Below, in pieces: positions 12,419 through 21,077 of a stretch of 38,269 nt of DNA. The stretch covers positions 1 to 38,269 of IMG/VR virus record IMGVR_UViG_3300027734_000151; one strand, 5' to 3'. Below the pieces are notes generated by a model. That model saw only the letters and a program-made list of their open reading frames with translations, was not told the origin of the DNA and did not search any database. The stretch is from a virus. Each line of letters opens with the position of its first letter. The first letter of the stretch is position 1. The translations under genes were made by a program, and so were the position numbers.

Positions 12419-13110
12419 ACTTGTTCAGCGGGATCGGGGGTTTCTCGTTGGGGCTGGAGCGCGCGGGGATGAGGACCGCTGCGTTCTGCGAAATCAATCC
12501 CCACGCTAGGCTGGTACTGCGCCAGCACTGGCCCGACGTGCCCATCTTTGAAGACGTGACGGCGCTCACCGCCGCCGATATGCCGGAGAAAATCGATGTC
12601 ATCTGTGGTGGGTTCCCCTGTCAGGATATCAGCCTCGCAGGAAAAGGCGCAGGACTTGCCGGCGAACGAAGCGGCCTCTGGTCCGAGTTCCACCGGCTCA
12701 TCGACGAGATCCGCCCGGCGTGGGTCGTCGTCGAAAATTCCAGCGCCCTTCGCTCTCGCGGACTGGATACCATCCTCGGGGGCCTCGCTGCGCTCGGGTA
12801 TGATGCGGAATGGCACTGTATACCCGCTGCCGCCGTTGGCGCTCCTCACCGCCGGGACCGGGTCTGGGTCATTGCCTACCCCCAGCGGAGTGGGTTCCGG
12901 CCGGAAGAACCACGTCATGGGACGCTTAGACGAGTGGGGCGGGAGTTCCAACCCTTTCCGTGGGACAGAGGTTGGGAAAGTGCGCTGCGCGAGTTTCGAG
13001 GAGTGGATGATGGGCTTTCCTACGGGGTGGACCGCGTCGATACGCTTCGCAACGCGGTCGTCCCGCAGATCCCCGAAGTGATCGGGCGGGCGATAATGTC
13101 ATGGAACTAA
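12406..13110 (+). CDS. DNA (cytosine-5) methyltransferase, compact
   Basis: Methylates cytosine at C5 in a target sequence that cannot be read from here. Motif I LDLFSGIGGFSLGLE (4-18), motif IV GGFPCQDIS with catalytic C72, motif VI VVVENSSAL (E110), motif VIII HRRDRVWVIAY (148-158) and motif IX/X LRNAVVPQIPEVIG (214-227). At 234 residues it is much shorter than bacterial enzymes, leaving only about 50 residues for target recognition. No cognate restriction enzyme is evident, so it probably protects phage DNA or alters expression. Overlaps both neighbours (13 and 10 bases). Confidence 0.96.
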   Translation: MVVLDLFSGIGGFSLGLERAGMRTAAFCEINPHARLVLRQHWPDVPIFEDVTALTAADMPEKIDVICGGFPCQDISLAGKGAGLAGERSGLWSEFHRLIDEIRPAWVVVENSSALRSRGLDTILGGLAALGYDAEWHCIPAAAVGAPHRRDRVWVIAYPQRSGFRPEEPRHGTLRRVGREFQPFPWDRGWESALREFRGVDDGLSYGVDRVDTLRNAVVPQIPEVIGRAIMSWN

Positions 13111-14402
13111 GACCCTATCAGGAAGAGGCGGCGGACTTCCTGTTCGAGCGCGACCGGGCCATGGTGCTGGCGCCCGTGGGCGCTGGCAAGACGGCCATCA
13201 CGCTGGCCGCTATGGCCGACATGCTGGGCCAGGGATTGGTCAAGCGGTGGCTGGTGCTGGCGCCCAAGCGCGTGTGCGTGAGCGTCTGGCCGGTCGAGGC
13301 TGAGAAGTGGGGCAAGCCTGCCGTAGCCGTGGCGGTGGGTACGCCCGCCGCGCGCGCGGCGGCGTTTGCGTCCGACGCTTGCATCGTCACGGCCAACTAC
13401 GACAGCATCGTGGGGGCAAACCTGTCCAGCTTCGACGGCGTGGTGTTTGACGAGTTGACCCGGCTGAAGAACCCCAGCGGCGTGCGCTTCAAGGCCATCG
13501 AGAAGGCCATCAAGCACATCAACGTCCGCTGGGGCCTGACCGGGTCGTTCACGTCGAACGGGCTGGAAGACGTGTTCGGCCAGTGCAAGATCGTGGACAT
13601 GTCGCTGCTGGGCCGGGCGAAGGGCGCGTTCCAGCAGCAATACTTCTTCTGCATAGACCCCATCCACAAGCAGTACGCGCCGCTGCCGGGTGCGCTGGAA
13701 AGCGTGATGGCGCGCATCCGCCCAGTCACCTACGTGCTGGAGCCTGGCGAGTATGCCGACAAGCTGCCGCCCCTGCACGCGGTGCCCATGTGGAATCCGT
13801 TGTCCACCATCGATGAGTACAATGACTTTCGGAAGAAGATGCTGCTGGAACTGGGCGACAACTGGGTCACGGCAGAAACCGGCGCGGCGCTCTCGGGCAA
13901 ACTACAGCAGATGGCGTCAGGCTTTGCCTACGGTGCGACGGGCACGGCATGGCTCGACCACGGCAAGATGGACGCGCTGAACGAGATCCTAGATGGCAAC
14001 CAGCGCGCCAACACCATCATCGTCTACAATTTCAAGGCTGAACTGGAACAGTTGCGCGAGACGTACCCGCACGCGTGGACCGTGGACATGCCGGGCGCCA
14101 TCGACAAGTGGAATGCGGGCGAGATCGAGATCCTGCTGATCCACCCCAAGAGCGCCGGCCACGGCCTGAACCTCCAACACGGCGGGCACCACATGGTGTT
14201 CATGTCGCTGCCGTGGTCGCTGGAACTGTACGAACAGACTGTGGGCCGGCTGCACCGGGGAGGTCAGACCAAACCCGTGTGGTGCTACGCGCTGTTGTCC
14301 AACGATACCATCGACGAGCGTATGTGGGACGCGCTGCAAGACAAGCGCGACATGTCCAACCTAGCCATAGAGGAGTTAAAGGCATGGCGTTCAAAGGCAT
14401 AA
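13101..14402 (+). CDS. SNF2-family (SF2) helicase
   Basis: DNA-dependent ATPase of 433 residues. LRPYQEEAADFLFE (Q motif), Walker A APVGAGKT (24-31), motif II VFDEL (D117-E118), motif III GLTGSFTSN (about 145-153) and motif VI QTVGRLHRGGQ (about 378-388). The two RecA lobes are compact with no extra domain. It starts within the last 10 bases of the methyltransferase gene, and its end overlaps the next small gene. It may remodel or unwind DNA in replication together with the VRR-NUC nuclease; partnership is inferred from neighbourhood. Confidence 0.93.
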   Translation: MELRPYQEEAADFLFERDRAMVLAPVGAGKTAITLAAMADMLGQGLVKRWLVLAPKRVCVSVWPVEAEKWGKPAVAVAVGTPAARAAAFASDACIVTANYDSIVGANLSSFDGVVFDELTRLKNPSGVRFKAIEKAIKHINVRWGLTGSFTSNGLEDVFGQCKIVDMSLLGRAKGAFQQQYFFCIDPIHKQYAPLPGALESVMARIRPVTYVLEPGEYADKLPPLHAVPMWNPLSTIDEYNDFRKKMLLELGDNWVTAETGAALSGKLQQMASGFAYGATGTAWLDHGKMDALNEILDGNQRANTIIVYNFKAELEQLRETYPHAWTVDMPGAIDKWNAGEIEILLIHPKSAGHGLNLQHGGHHMVFMSLPWSLELYEQTVGRLHRGGQTKPVWCYALLSNDTIDERMWDALQDKRDMSNLAIEELKAWRSKA

Positions 14403-14581
14403 GGGTACTGGCGGATGCGTGCCAGGTACTGGGTGAGGATCGCGTCAAGGAGTTGCTTGAAGAGGAGATGGTTAGCCAGCACCCCCGGCGCACCGCGCTG
14501 CGGATCTTGCACCAGCGTTACTGCATCCTGCGCGCGAAGCGCGAGAGAAAGGAGATCATGAAATGTTTGAATACGAACTGA
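14384..14581 (+). CDS. small basic helical protein (65 aa)
   Basis: Overlaps the helicase end by 19 bases and is preceded by aggagttaaaggc, a good ribosome site. Helical and basic in its second half (HPRRTALRILHQRYCILRAKRERKEIMK), with a first part VLADACQVLGEDRVKELLEEEM. Charge pattern fits a nucleic-acid or partner-binding helix. No family recognised. Confidence 0.7.
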   Translation: MAFKGIRVLADACQVLGEDRVKELLEEEMVSQHPRRTALRILHQRYCILRAKRERKEIMKCLNTN

Positions 14582-14739
14582 TGGCGCGTCTAGAGAACAG
14601 ATTGCGAGAGTGGGAAGACATAAAGCACGAGATGCTGCGGACTCGGCTCAACGCCATCAACAACGCCGTTGACGACCTAAAGCAACAGTTGATGGGCGCG
14701 CTCAAGCGGATCGAGGAACTGGAGGCAGACCATGACTGA
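14563..14739 (+). CDS. coiled-coil microprotein (58 aa)
   Basis: Begins inside the end of the previous gene, eight bases after AAAGGAG. The whole chain has heptad-like spacing of Leu, Ile and Met (MARLENRLREWEDIKHEML, then AVDDLKQQLMGALKRIEELEA), so a parallel coiled coil is likely. It was missed at usual length cut-offs. The end overlaps the next gene by eight bases. Confidence 0.7.
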   Translation: MFEYELMARLENRLREWEDIKHEMLRTRLNAINNAVDDLKQQLMGALKRIEELEADHD

Positions 14740-15148
14740 CATCGTGATGAGGCTAAAGGAGGCTGTGTGCCTACCAAACACCGGGTGCATGTCGATCAAG
14801 ACGTGCATCTGCGACTTGTTGGGGGACGCGGCCGAAGAGATCGAGCGCCTGCGAAACATGGTGGACCAGTGCGGCCACCATGAAACCTCGCTGCAAGAGG
14901 CGCAGACCGAAATTGAAAAACTGTACGCTCAGAACCAGCACTGGAATGAACATCTCAGAACGGCGCAGGCCGAGATCGAGCGCCTGACCGCGTGCCTTCG
15001 ATGGGAACAGAATTGGCTGGAGCGCGTCGGCACCCACGCGCCCGGCTGCTGGCAGTGGGGGCCAGGGCATTACCTGTGCGCGGTGCGCCACATTGAGGGA
15101 CTTGAACATGTTGCAACTGAACCCGCCGATACCGCTGACCACGCCTAA
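14732..15148 (+). CDS. coiled-coil protein with Cys/His-rich ends (138 aa)
   Basis: The middle is a long coiled coil (AAEEIERLRNMVDQCG, ETSLQEAQTEIEKLYAQN, RTAQAEIERLTACL). The N-terminus has CMSIKTCIC and the C-terminus has HAPGCWQWGPGHYLCAVRH, so metal binding is possible but unproven. The start is preceded by aactggaggcagacc (GGAGG). It forms with the previous two genes a run of helical proteins that may assemble together. No family recognised. Confidence 0.7.
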   Translation: MTDIVMRLKEAVCLPNTGCMSIKTCICDLLGDAAEEIERLRNMVDQCGHHETSLQEAQTEIEKLYAQNQHWNEHLRTAQAEIERLTACLRWEQNWLERVGTHAPGCWQWGPGHYLCAVRHIEGLEHVATEPADTADHA

Positions 15149-15302
15149 TGGCAAGGCGCTGGCGCACGTCCTTCTGGACTACGGGCCTGAGTACGATCTG
15201 CTCTGGGTCTGTTTTGACGACAAGACCGGCGAGTGCTGGACCTGGCCCAACCATCAGGTCAGGGCACAACGCAACATCACCATGGGAAGGGACTTGAAAT
15301 GA
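15108..15302 (+). CDS. conserved small phage protein (64 aa)
   Basis: MLQLNPPIPLTTPNGKALAHVL, then DYGPEYDLLWVCF and GECWTWPNHQVRAQRN. I remember this pattern from many short-tailed phages, without a known function. I choose the ATG at 15108, preceded by GAGGGA, over an upstream TTG. The end overlaps the next start as ATGA (15299-15302). Confidence 0.8.
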   Translation: MLQLNPPIPLTTPNGKALAHVLLDYGPEYDLLWVCFDDKTGECWTWPNHQVRAQRNITMGRDLK

Positions 15303-15598
15303 CCGACGTGACGCAGACACTGACAGACCGTGAGAAGGATTACGGCAAGTTCACCGACTTGTCCGCCATCTCGCAGGCGTTGAAGGACGCGTACCGCGTC
15401 TGGCCGAACTGGGGCAAGCTGAAGCAGGATCAGCGCGAGGCGCTGGACATGATCGCGGTCAAGATTGGCAGGATCATGAACGGCAACCCCAACTACCCGG
15501 ACAGTTGGGTGGACATCGCAGGCTACGCTATGCTGGTGGCGGATCGGCTGGGTACGCCGCCCATGGAAGCTGCCAGTGAGGACCATCAGGAAACTTAG
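15299..15598 (+). CDS. DUF6378-like phage protein (99 aa)
   Basis: Characteristic core: REKDYGKFTDLSAISQALKD, then LKQDQREALDMIAVKIGRIMNGNPNYPDSWVDIAGYA. It is all-helical with conserved acidic residues, similar to MazG-like small helical proteins. The family is common in phages and lacks a proven function; a nucleotide-related role is only a guess. Translationally coupled to the previous gene. Its last 71 bases overlap the end of the endolysin gene on the opposite strand, so the two operons converge without a spacer. Confidence 0.85.
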   Translation: MTDVTQTLTDREKDYGKFTDLSAISQALKDAYRVWPNWGKLKQDQREALDMIAVKIGRIMNGNPNYPDSWVDIAGYAMLVADRLGTPPMEAASEDHQET

Positions 15599-15890
15599 TC
15601 CAGTCACCGCCCCATTCCAAGGGCACGTTCTCAGCCTTGGCGGCGGCCTTTACGGCTGCCGCCAAGATGTGGAACGCAGGCCAGTCCCAGTGGATCTGGC
15701 CCATCACCAGAGGCGCCAGATCGACCGCGTGGCCGGTCAGGTGGCGCGAGTTCATGGTCTTGGACTTGCCAGACGCAAACAGCATTTTTTGCCGCTCCAG
15801 CGACCGCACACCCTCGATGACCTTGAACGCAACGCCCTCGTCGATCAGACGCTGGACGACGCGCATCAGATCAGGATGGATCTCAATCAT
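15528..15890 (-). CDS. endolysin, M15 family L,D-type peptidase
   Basis: Cuts peptide bonds of peptidoglycan during lysis. It has the zinc motif SRHLTGHAVDL (H50, D57) and the second motif WGGDW...DGPHWQ (93-106, H105), typical of M15C (VanY/L-alanyl-D-glutamate) peptidases such as the T5 enzyme. 120 residues, no signal peptide, so export needs a holin. Starts at 15890 with an ATGA overlap with the one-span membrane gene upstream. Longer upstream frames are out-of-register readings of that gene and are not used. Confidence 0.93.
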   Translation of the reverse strand: MIEIHPDLMRVVQRLIDEGVAFKVIEGVRSLERQKMLFASGKSKTMNSRHLTGHAVDLAPLVMGQIHWDWPAFHILAAAVKAAAKAENVPLEWGGDWTKFPDGPHWQLPWAAYPADPPPA

Positions 15891-16108
15891 TTGTCGGCCT
15901 TGTTGTCCAGACGGTCGAAGATCTTGCCGAGCATCGTCTTGATGTCGCCAATGTCCGACCTGTAGTCGTCCTTGCTGACGTAAACGTGTGGCATCTTCCG
16001 CACGTCCCCGTCCAACTGGTCGATGGCGTGATAGATGCGCGTGAGCGCCCAGCCACCAAAGAAGCCGGCCAGACCGACAGCGATGTTGAAGAGGATTTGA
16101 GGTTCCAT
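15887..16108 (-). CDS. one-span membrane protein, holin- or spanin-like (73 aa)
   Basis: An N-terminal hydrophobic segment (ILFNIAVGLAGFFGGWALTRIYHAI) is followed by a charged helical tail (RSDIGDIKTMLGKIFDRLDNK). It is placed directly before the endolysin with an ATGA overlap, the usual position of a holin, antiholin or inner-membrane spanin. I start at ATG 16108 (TGATG with the upstream stop); a GTG four bases earlier would add one residue. A separate 3TM holin is encoded at 5564-5965, so the role of this one is open. Confidence 0.75.
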   Translation of the reverse strand: MEPQILFNIAVGLAGFFGGWALTRIYHAIDQLDGDVRKMPHVYVSKDDYRSDIGDIKTMLGKIFDRLDNKADK

Positions 16109-18876
16109 CACTGTGCCATCGCATTTTGGTTTTCGGGGGCCATTGCATTAGTTACCGCGCCAGCCGCCGTGACGCCACGCAGATCTTGCGCCGGTCTGGC
16201 TGCTTTGCCTTTGCGGGCCAGCGCCTCGTTTATGAGCGCCGCCGCCGCGTCAGGGTTGGTGTACATGACGTACGCCAGTTCCGCTGCTGCCTTGCGGTTG
16301 ATGCGTTTCTCGAAGCGTTTTCCGATATTACGAAGCACCGAATAGACTCTGTTCGTGAGCGCCGGGGCGTCTCCCGCTGCGGTACCTATCTCACTGGCTG
16401 CCTCTGAACCAGCTTTGTAGGCTGGGCCAGGACGACTGCCGGTGCCCGCCATTTCTTCAACCGTTTTGCCGCGCCGGATGTCTTCTGCCACTAGCGACAG
16501 ATCGTGCAACTCTGCATCCGAGAACGCCGACAGGTCGCGCGCCGTGCTAGGCGTGATGGTCTTGGGGGCCTCCTTGACTACCGCCGCAAGGTCGCGGCCA
16601 GAGTTCGCCATGTCCACCAGATCGTCGTACGCGCCCTTGCGGCCCATGCCGGTGCGGAGTGCGTCCTCGTTCTCGGTCAAGAACTTCAGCGCCTCTTCGT
16701 GCTTGCCTGCTTTGACCATGTCGAGGACACGATTGGTCAACTCACCGCCAAACGCCGCGCGGCCAGCCTTATCGAGCCGGCTGATCGCGTTGCCCATCAA
16801 CTTGGGCGATTTCAACGCGGCGTCCACCAATTCAACCGCAGTCTCGGGCGCCTTAAGCGCGCCCTGTAGGTCGCTCAGTTCACCAGCCTTGCCTTCCAAC
16901 TTAGCGGCCTGATTGCGGACATCGTTAATGCCGGCGCGAATGTCGATGCCGGCCTGCTGGAGTACATCCAAATTGTCGCCGTACTGTTTAATGAACGCAT
17001 CCGCCATTGCGGAGTTCACCGCGCCAGTGGTCTTGTCAATCACCTTGGAGCGGAACAGATCGAGGACGCCCGCCGCCATGTTTGCAGCAGCCTTGGGGTC
17101 ACCTTTGAACAGATTGCCAAACTGTTCAGCGCCGCGCTCAGATCCGAGAAACTTCTGAACCACAGCGTCGGGAAGAACGCCCGGCTCATTCCGCCACGTC
17201 GTGCGGCGCAGATCGGCAGGGATGCCGGTTTTGAAAGGCCCAACGATTTCAGTTTTGAATTTGCTAAGGGCGCCAGCGTACGCTGCTTTTGCCTCGTCGG
17301 TCAGACCACTCTTGGCGATAGCGTCATCCAGCACGGCATGAAGCTGGTTCAAATTGCGGCGCTGAATGTCTGCAGTGCCTGCACCCGACGTTGCCTTTGC
17401 CTCGGCGATGTCCGCGTTGATGGCTTTGCGGATGTCGTCTATCTGTTCGAGCGTGACGTTGCCACCGGTCGTTTTTGTGATGCCAAACTTACCCTTTACC
17501 GTTGTGACCGGCGCGAGTTCCGACAGCAATTGCACCGTACGGGGCGCGGTGCTGGGATCGAAATCGGACAACTTGCGGCCAAGGATTTTCTCGGCAGCGG
17601 CGGCAGCGTCAGAGATATCGATAGGCGTGCTACCGGCCAGAGCATAAGCCTCCTTGTACGCCGGATCGATGACGTTGGCACGAACACCTTTTTCCAGTTC
17701 ACCGGCCCGCGTGATGAGCGCCTGCCCTGGCTCGCGCTGACCGGTGTTGGGGAGAATGTCGGCAAGGTCGGTGCCCTGCTTGGTGAGCGCAGCCTGCTCT
17801 TCACTGATGCGGCGCAGAAGCTGGTTACGCACCTCGGTCAAATCTTGCAAACCCTGCGGCGTAGCCGCAGTTGCCCGCTGGGACAACTGGTCCTCAATGC
17901 GCGCCAATTGATCGTTCAGTGCGTTCAGCGATTGCTGGCGCTGGGCAAACACCTTACGACCGACAGGGTTGTTCGTCGTGTTGAGGCCGGCTTCCAGCCC
18001 TGCTGCGCCGGGTTCGTACACGCCCTCACCCACCAGACGCTCACCGAACGTCGGGACGTAGCCGGGCGTGGCCCGCGCACCTTGGCTAGCTGCGAGCGCG
18101 TTCAGCACTGCGGTGGGGTTGTCTATGGACCCCAGCAAAGCGTTGCCCGCCACGGCTTTCGGATTGACAAACGGCGCCGCCATGTTGGCTACGCCGCGCC
18201 CTGTCGCCATCCCGCCTCTGGCGGCAAGCATGACGGGGTCTACAGCGCGTGACACCTTGCCTGCCGTGGACGCAATGTCTGCGTTAACAGCGCCGGGGAG
18301 CCGCCCGGCAACGCCTTCCACGCCGCCCAGCAGCATAGACAAGTCGCCCATTAAGCGGACAGGGTCTGTTTCCCAAGTGTTCCTGATAGCGTCGAGGCTG
18401 CCGTAGGCTTTCTTGTAGTCGCCGCCGATTGCGTTTGCCGTCTCGATAGCTTTTGTGACCTTTGGGTCGTCAGGAGACGACAAATCAAAAGGATTCTCTT
18501 TCGGGATCTTCATGCCCGTGATGTTGTATGCCGCACCAAGCGCCGCCGACCCCAGCGTTTCGGCGGTCTGGACGGGATTGGTGACGGCCTCAACTATTCC
18601 TTTGCCAAATTTAACGGCGCTTTCGGGAAGCGCCATAGCCGCACGGGCGTTTGACAAACCGTATTGCTCGACCATGTTGCCCGCACGGGACAGCATGGAC
18701 TCGGGCACGTCCGCCGGGGGCGCGGCAGGAGTCTCTGCGGAAACGCCAAGTTTCTTGTAAAATTCGTCTTTGGGCATGTCTGCATAGAACTTGCTATGCA
18801 GACCGTCTGCCAACTGCTGGTCAGACATATCGCCGTACTCGGGATGCGCGGCCCTGATTTCAGCAAGCGTTGCCAT
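16108..18876 (-). CDS. large internal/ejection-type virion protein (922 aa)
   Basis: The N-terminus (IRAAHPEYGDMSDQQLADGLHSKFYADMPKDEFYKKLG) resembles a segment shared by many large podovirus virion proteins. The rest is helical and Ala-rich with several candidate amphipathic regions, and no lytic transglycosylase motif is obvious. By size and place after two other virion proteins it probably is one of the proteins ejected with DNA, comparable in role to P22 gp16/gp20. The start overlaps the upstream stop as TAATG. Confidence 0.72.
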   Translation of the reverse strand: MATLAEIRAAHPEYGDMSDQQLADGLHSKFYADMPKDEFYKKLGVSAETPAAPPADVPESMLSRAGNMVEQYGLSNARAAMALPESAVKFGKGIVEAVTNPVQTAETLGSAALGAAYNITGMKIPKENPFDLSSPDDPKVTKAIETANAIGGDYKKAYGSLDAIRNTWETDPVRLMGDLSMLLGGVEGVAGRLPGAVNADIASTAGKVSRAVDPVMLAARGGMATGRGVANMAAPFVNPKAVAGNALLGSIDNPTAVLNALAASQGARATPGYVPTFGERLVGEGVYEPGAAGLEAGLNTTNNPVGRKVFAQRQQSLNALNDQLARIEDQLSQRATAATPQGLQDLTEVRNQLLRRISEEQAALTKQGTDLADILPNTGQREPGQALITRAGELEKGVRANVIDPAYKEAYALAGSTPIDISDAAAAAEKILGRKLSDFDPSTAPRTVQLLSELAPVTTVKGKFGITKTTGGNVTLEQIDDIRKAINADIAEAKATSGAGTADIQRRNLNQLHAVLDDAIAKSGLTDEAKAAYAGALSKFKTEIVGPFKTGIPADLRRTTWRNEPGVLPDAVVQKFLGSERGAEQFGNLFKGDPKAAANMAAGVLDLFRSKVIDKTTGAVNSAMADAFIKQYGDNLDVLQQAGIDIRAGINDVRNQAAKLEGKAGELSDLQGALKAPETAVELVDAALKSPKLMGNAISRLDKAGRAAFGGELTNRVLDMVKAGKHEEALKFLTENEDALRTGMGRKGAYDDLVDMANSGRDLAAVVKEAPKTITPSTARDLSAFSDAELHDLSLVAEDIRRGKTVEEMAGTGSRPGPAYKAGSEAASEIGTAAGDAPALTNRVYSVLRNIGKRFEKRINRKAAAELAYVMYTNPDAAAALINEALARKGKAARPAQDLRGVTAAGAVTNAMAPENQNAMAQ

Positions 18877-20222
18877 TAGCGTATCCCCAAGGGGTCAGCG
18901 AGCGGAGCGGCGCCAGCAGTGGGCGGCGGCGGGGCAGCACCGTTGGTGCTGAGAGGCGCGTACGTTTCGTCAAACGTGCCATGAAGCCGCTGTTTGGACC
19001 GGGCTATCTGCGCTTTGAGTTCATTAAGCGCGGCGACATAGGACGGGTAATCCTGTGCCTGACCGAGCCGGGCAAAGGCTGCGCGGAGGTACTGTCCTTC
19101 AGTGTCAGACACGTTGCCCAGCGCGCCGCCCGTGGGCGATGCAGCGCGCATTTCTGCCAGTTCATTGAACCCACCTTGTGCAATGATCTGTTTCACACGC
19201 TGCTGCGCGTTGGCTGACTTTGTACCGAAAATGGTGGGCCAATCGCCCTTGGCTGCTGCAATCTCGCTGCCGGTGATGTTCTTGAGCGTCGGGTCTTTGA
19301 TCAGCGCGTCGATGTTGGCCGTCATATCGTCAAACTTGGCGTCTGTGGTGTTAAGAACACCACGCGCCTTCGGCAGCGACGTCTCAAGCGCAACCCGGCG
19401 TTTGGCTTCAGGGACGCTCGACGCAACGCCTGGCTGATCCGGCGCGGGTTCTTGGCCCACGCGTGTGACCGTAGCGCCCGTGACGCCTGCCCGACCGGCT
19501 TCCGAAAACATTTTGGCGTCCTGACGCGCGCCCTGCGCGGTCCGGTTTTGGTCCGCCGTGTCGGCGCCAACATCAATCCCATAACGCCGAACGTTGGCGC
19601 CAATGCCCGCCACGGCCTCGCGCGACTGGGCGCCAAGCGCTGCCGTACCCATGCCAAGCGACTTAACTTGATTGCCGTTGTTGTCAGTCATGGGCGTGTA
19701 TTCGCCAGTTGGGCTGACAAGGTATACGCCATCCGCCGTCTGCACGGCTCTAGTGGCTGCTTGCCCGCCACCGCCCTTTAGATTGCGCCGCGCGTCCATA
19801 TAGGCTTGCAAGAACTCGCCGCCCTTTGCGACGTTGCTGGGCCAACCCATCACCGCTTCGGGATACTTCTGCCCCAAGTGCATATGTAGCTGGTCCCAAG
19901 CGGCTTGGTCGCCTGACTTCACAATGGCTGCGCCGACAGGAATATACCTGTCCAGTTCTGCCGCGATTGCCTCTTGCTGTTTGGCCTGCAAGGACGCCTG
20001 ACTGGTCTGCATCGTGTTGGCGTTCGCCATCAACTCCATCCCCATCTTAGGGTCGCGCGCCATCATGGCGTTGACGACCTCGGGAGAATCAATGGACTTG
20101 CCAGCGCCCAGCATATTCCGCAGGGAGTTCATGTTCTGCTTGGCGTCAAGTTCATCCTGCGTGGGGCCGCTATATTCTTTCTGCCGAAAGACGATGTACG
20201 GGTCGAGTTCAGCCATGGTCAT
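18876..20222 (-). CDS. putative internal virion/ejection protein (448 aa)
   Basis: Mainly helical (QNMNSLRNMLGAG, AMMARDPKMGMELMANANTM, QASLQAKQQEAIAAELDRY) with a disordered proline-rich C-terminus. It lies between a DNA-transfer-like gene and the 922-residue protein, the same order as P22 ejection proteins. No specific family recognised. MTMAEL at 20222 gives overlap with the previous stop; MAEL at 20216 is an alternative. Confidence 0.68.
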   Translation of the reverse strand: MTMAELDPYIVFRQKEYSGPTQDELDAKQNMNSLRNMLGAGKSIDSPEVVNAMMARDPKMGMELMANANTMQTSQASLQAKQQEAIAAELDRYIPVGAAIVKSGDQAAWDQLHMHLGQKYPEAVMGWPSNVAKGGEFLQAYMDARRNLKGGGGQAATRAVQTADGVYLVSPTGEYTPMTDNNGNQVKSLGMGTAALGAQSREAVAGIGANVRRYGIDVGADTADQNRTAQGARQDAKMFSEAGRAGVTGATVTRVGQEPAPDQPGVASSVPEAKRRVALETSLPKARGVLNTTDAKFDDMTANIDALIKDPTLKNITGSEIAAAKGDWPTIFGTKSANAQQRVKQIIAQGGFNELAEMRAASPTGGALGNVSDTEGQYLRAAFARLGQAQDYPSYVAALNELKAQIARSKQRLHGTFDETYAPLSTNGAAPPPPTAGAAPLADPLGIR

Positions 20223-21076
20223 TACCCTCCGAAACGGTTCAGCCTGCCGTTGCTGCCCATGCTGTACCCGCCGCCAACGCCGCCGCCAAACATGCTGCCA
20301 AAATTGTAGCCGCCCAATGCGTCAGTAACGCCGCCAACTGCACCTGTCCATGCGTTGCCGCGTGCAACCTCGCCCGCTGCCTGAACATTGCCAAGCTGGT
20401 ACGAGTTTGATGCCAACTGATTGCCCAAGTTGCCCGCCGCGCTGCCCAACGTGTTGGCCGATTCGTGCGCGCCGCCGAACAGCGTCTCGAGAGGCGCAAG
20501 CTGGTTCCGCCGGTTCAACTGATACCGGTTGAACGCATTCAGATATTCATCGCTGGCGGTTTTCTGACCGTAGTCCGAAGCACTGCGTAGGGCGTTGCCC
20601 GACAGCAGGCCGCCACGCGATGCCGCGCTGGCGTCGATTGCTTTGAGGCCCTCGGACAACCGGAACGCATAGCCAGGATCGGCCTGAAAATCCGCCATGC
20701 CAAAGTCGCGGGAATACTTGCCAAAGTTGGGGTCGTTAGGATCGACCGACAATTCGGGCGGCTGCCCCATGTTCCGCTGCGCGTCTGCAAGCGCCTGGCC
20801 CTTCAGCGGCTTACCGTCTGGGCCAGTCAACGACGGCGGCGTCATGGTGCCGCCGGCGTAAATAGTAGGCGTCTCAAGGCCAAAGTATGTCAGGTAACGG
20901 CTGAGTGCTGACAGACCACCCGCGCGGAACGGCGCCTGAAGCTGAACCTGGCGCTCGAACGCTTGGTTCTGGTCGCGGCGCGCTCGGGCCGCAGCCCGTT
21001 CCTGCGCGCTCTGTGCGTCGCTGGCAGCGTTGCTCTGGATGATGCCGCCAACGATAGAGCCGAGGGCAGAGGCCAT
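20222..21076 (-). CDS. DNA transfer (P22 gp7-like) protein
   Basis: Hydrophobic, small-residue N-terminus (ALGSIVGGIIQSNAASDAQ), then QLQAPFRAGGLSALSRYLTYFG, DPGYAFRLSEGLKAIDASAASRGG and SDYGQKTASDEYLNAFNRYQ. This combination is characteristic of proteins annotated as phage DNA transfer protein. Gly-rich C-terminus. A strong ribosome site (TAGGAGA) is seen upstream on the minus strand. It likely takes part in passage of DNA through the envelope. Confidence 0.82.
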   Translation of the reverse strand: MASALGSIVGGIIQSNAASDAQSAQERAAARARRDQNQAFERQVQLQAPFRAGGLSALSRYLTYFGLETPTIYAGGTMTPPSLTGPDGKPLKGQALADAQRNMGQPPELSVDPNDPNFGKYSRDFGMADFQADPGYAFRLSEGLKAIDASAASRGGLLSGNALRSASDYGQKTASDEYLNAFNRYQLNRRNQLAPLETLFGGAHESANTLGSAAGNLGNQLASNSYQLGNVQAAGEVARGNAWTGAVGGVTDALGGYNFGSMFGGGVGGGYSMGSNGRLNRFGG

Positions 21077-21077
21077 G

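Noticed and set aside
12152-13110. Restriction-modification system (nuclease plus methyltransferase)
   Set aside because: VRR-NUC nucleases are structure-directed; no specificity domain or type II enzyme is visible, so a true R-M pair is not supported.
15891-16148. N-terminal extension of the endolysin to 206 residues
   Set aside because: The extra part is an out-of-frame reading of the one-span membrane gene; no match to peptidase sequence.
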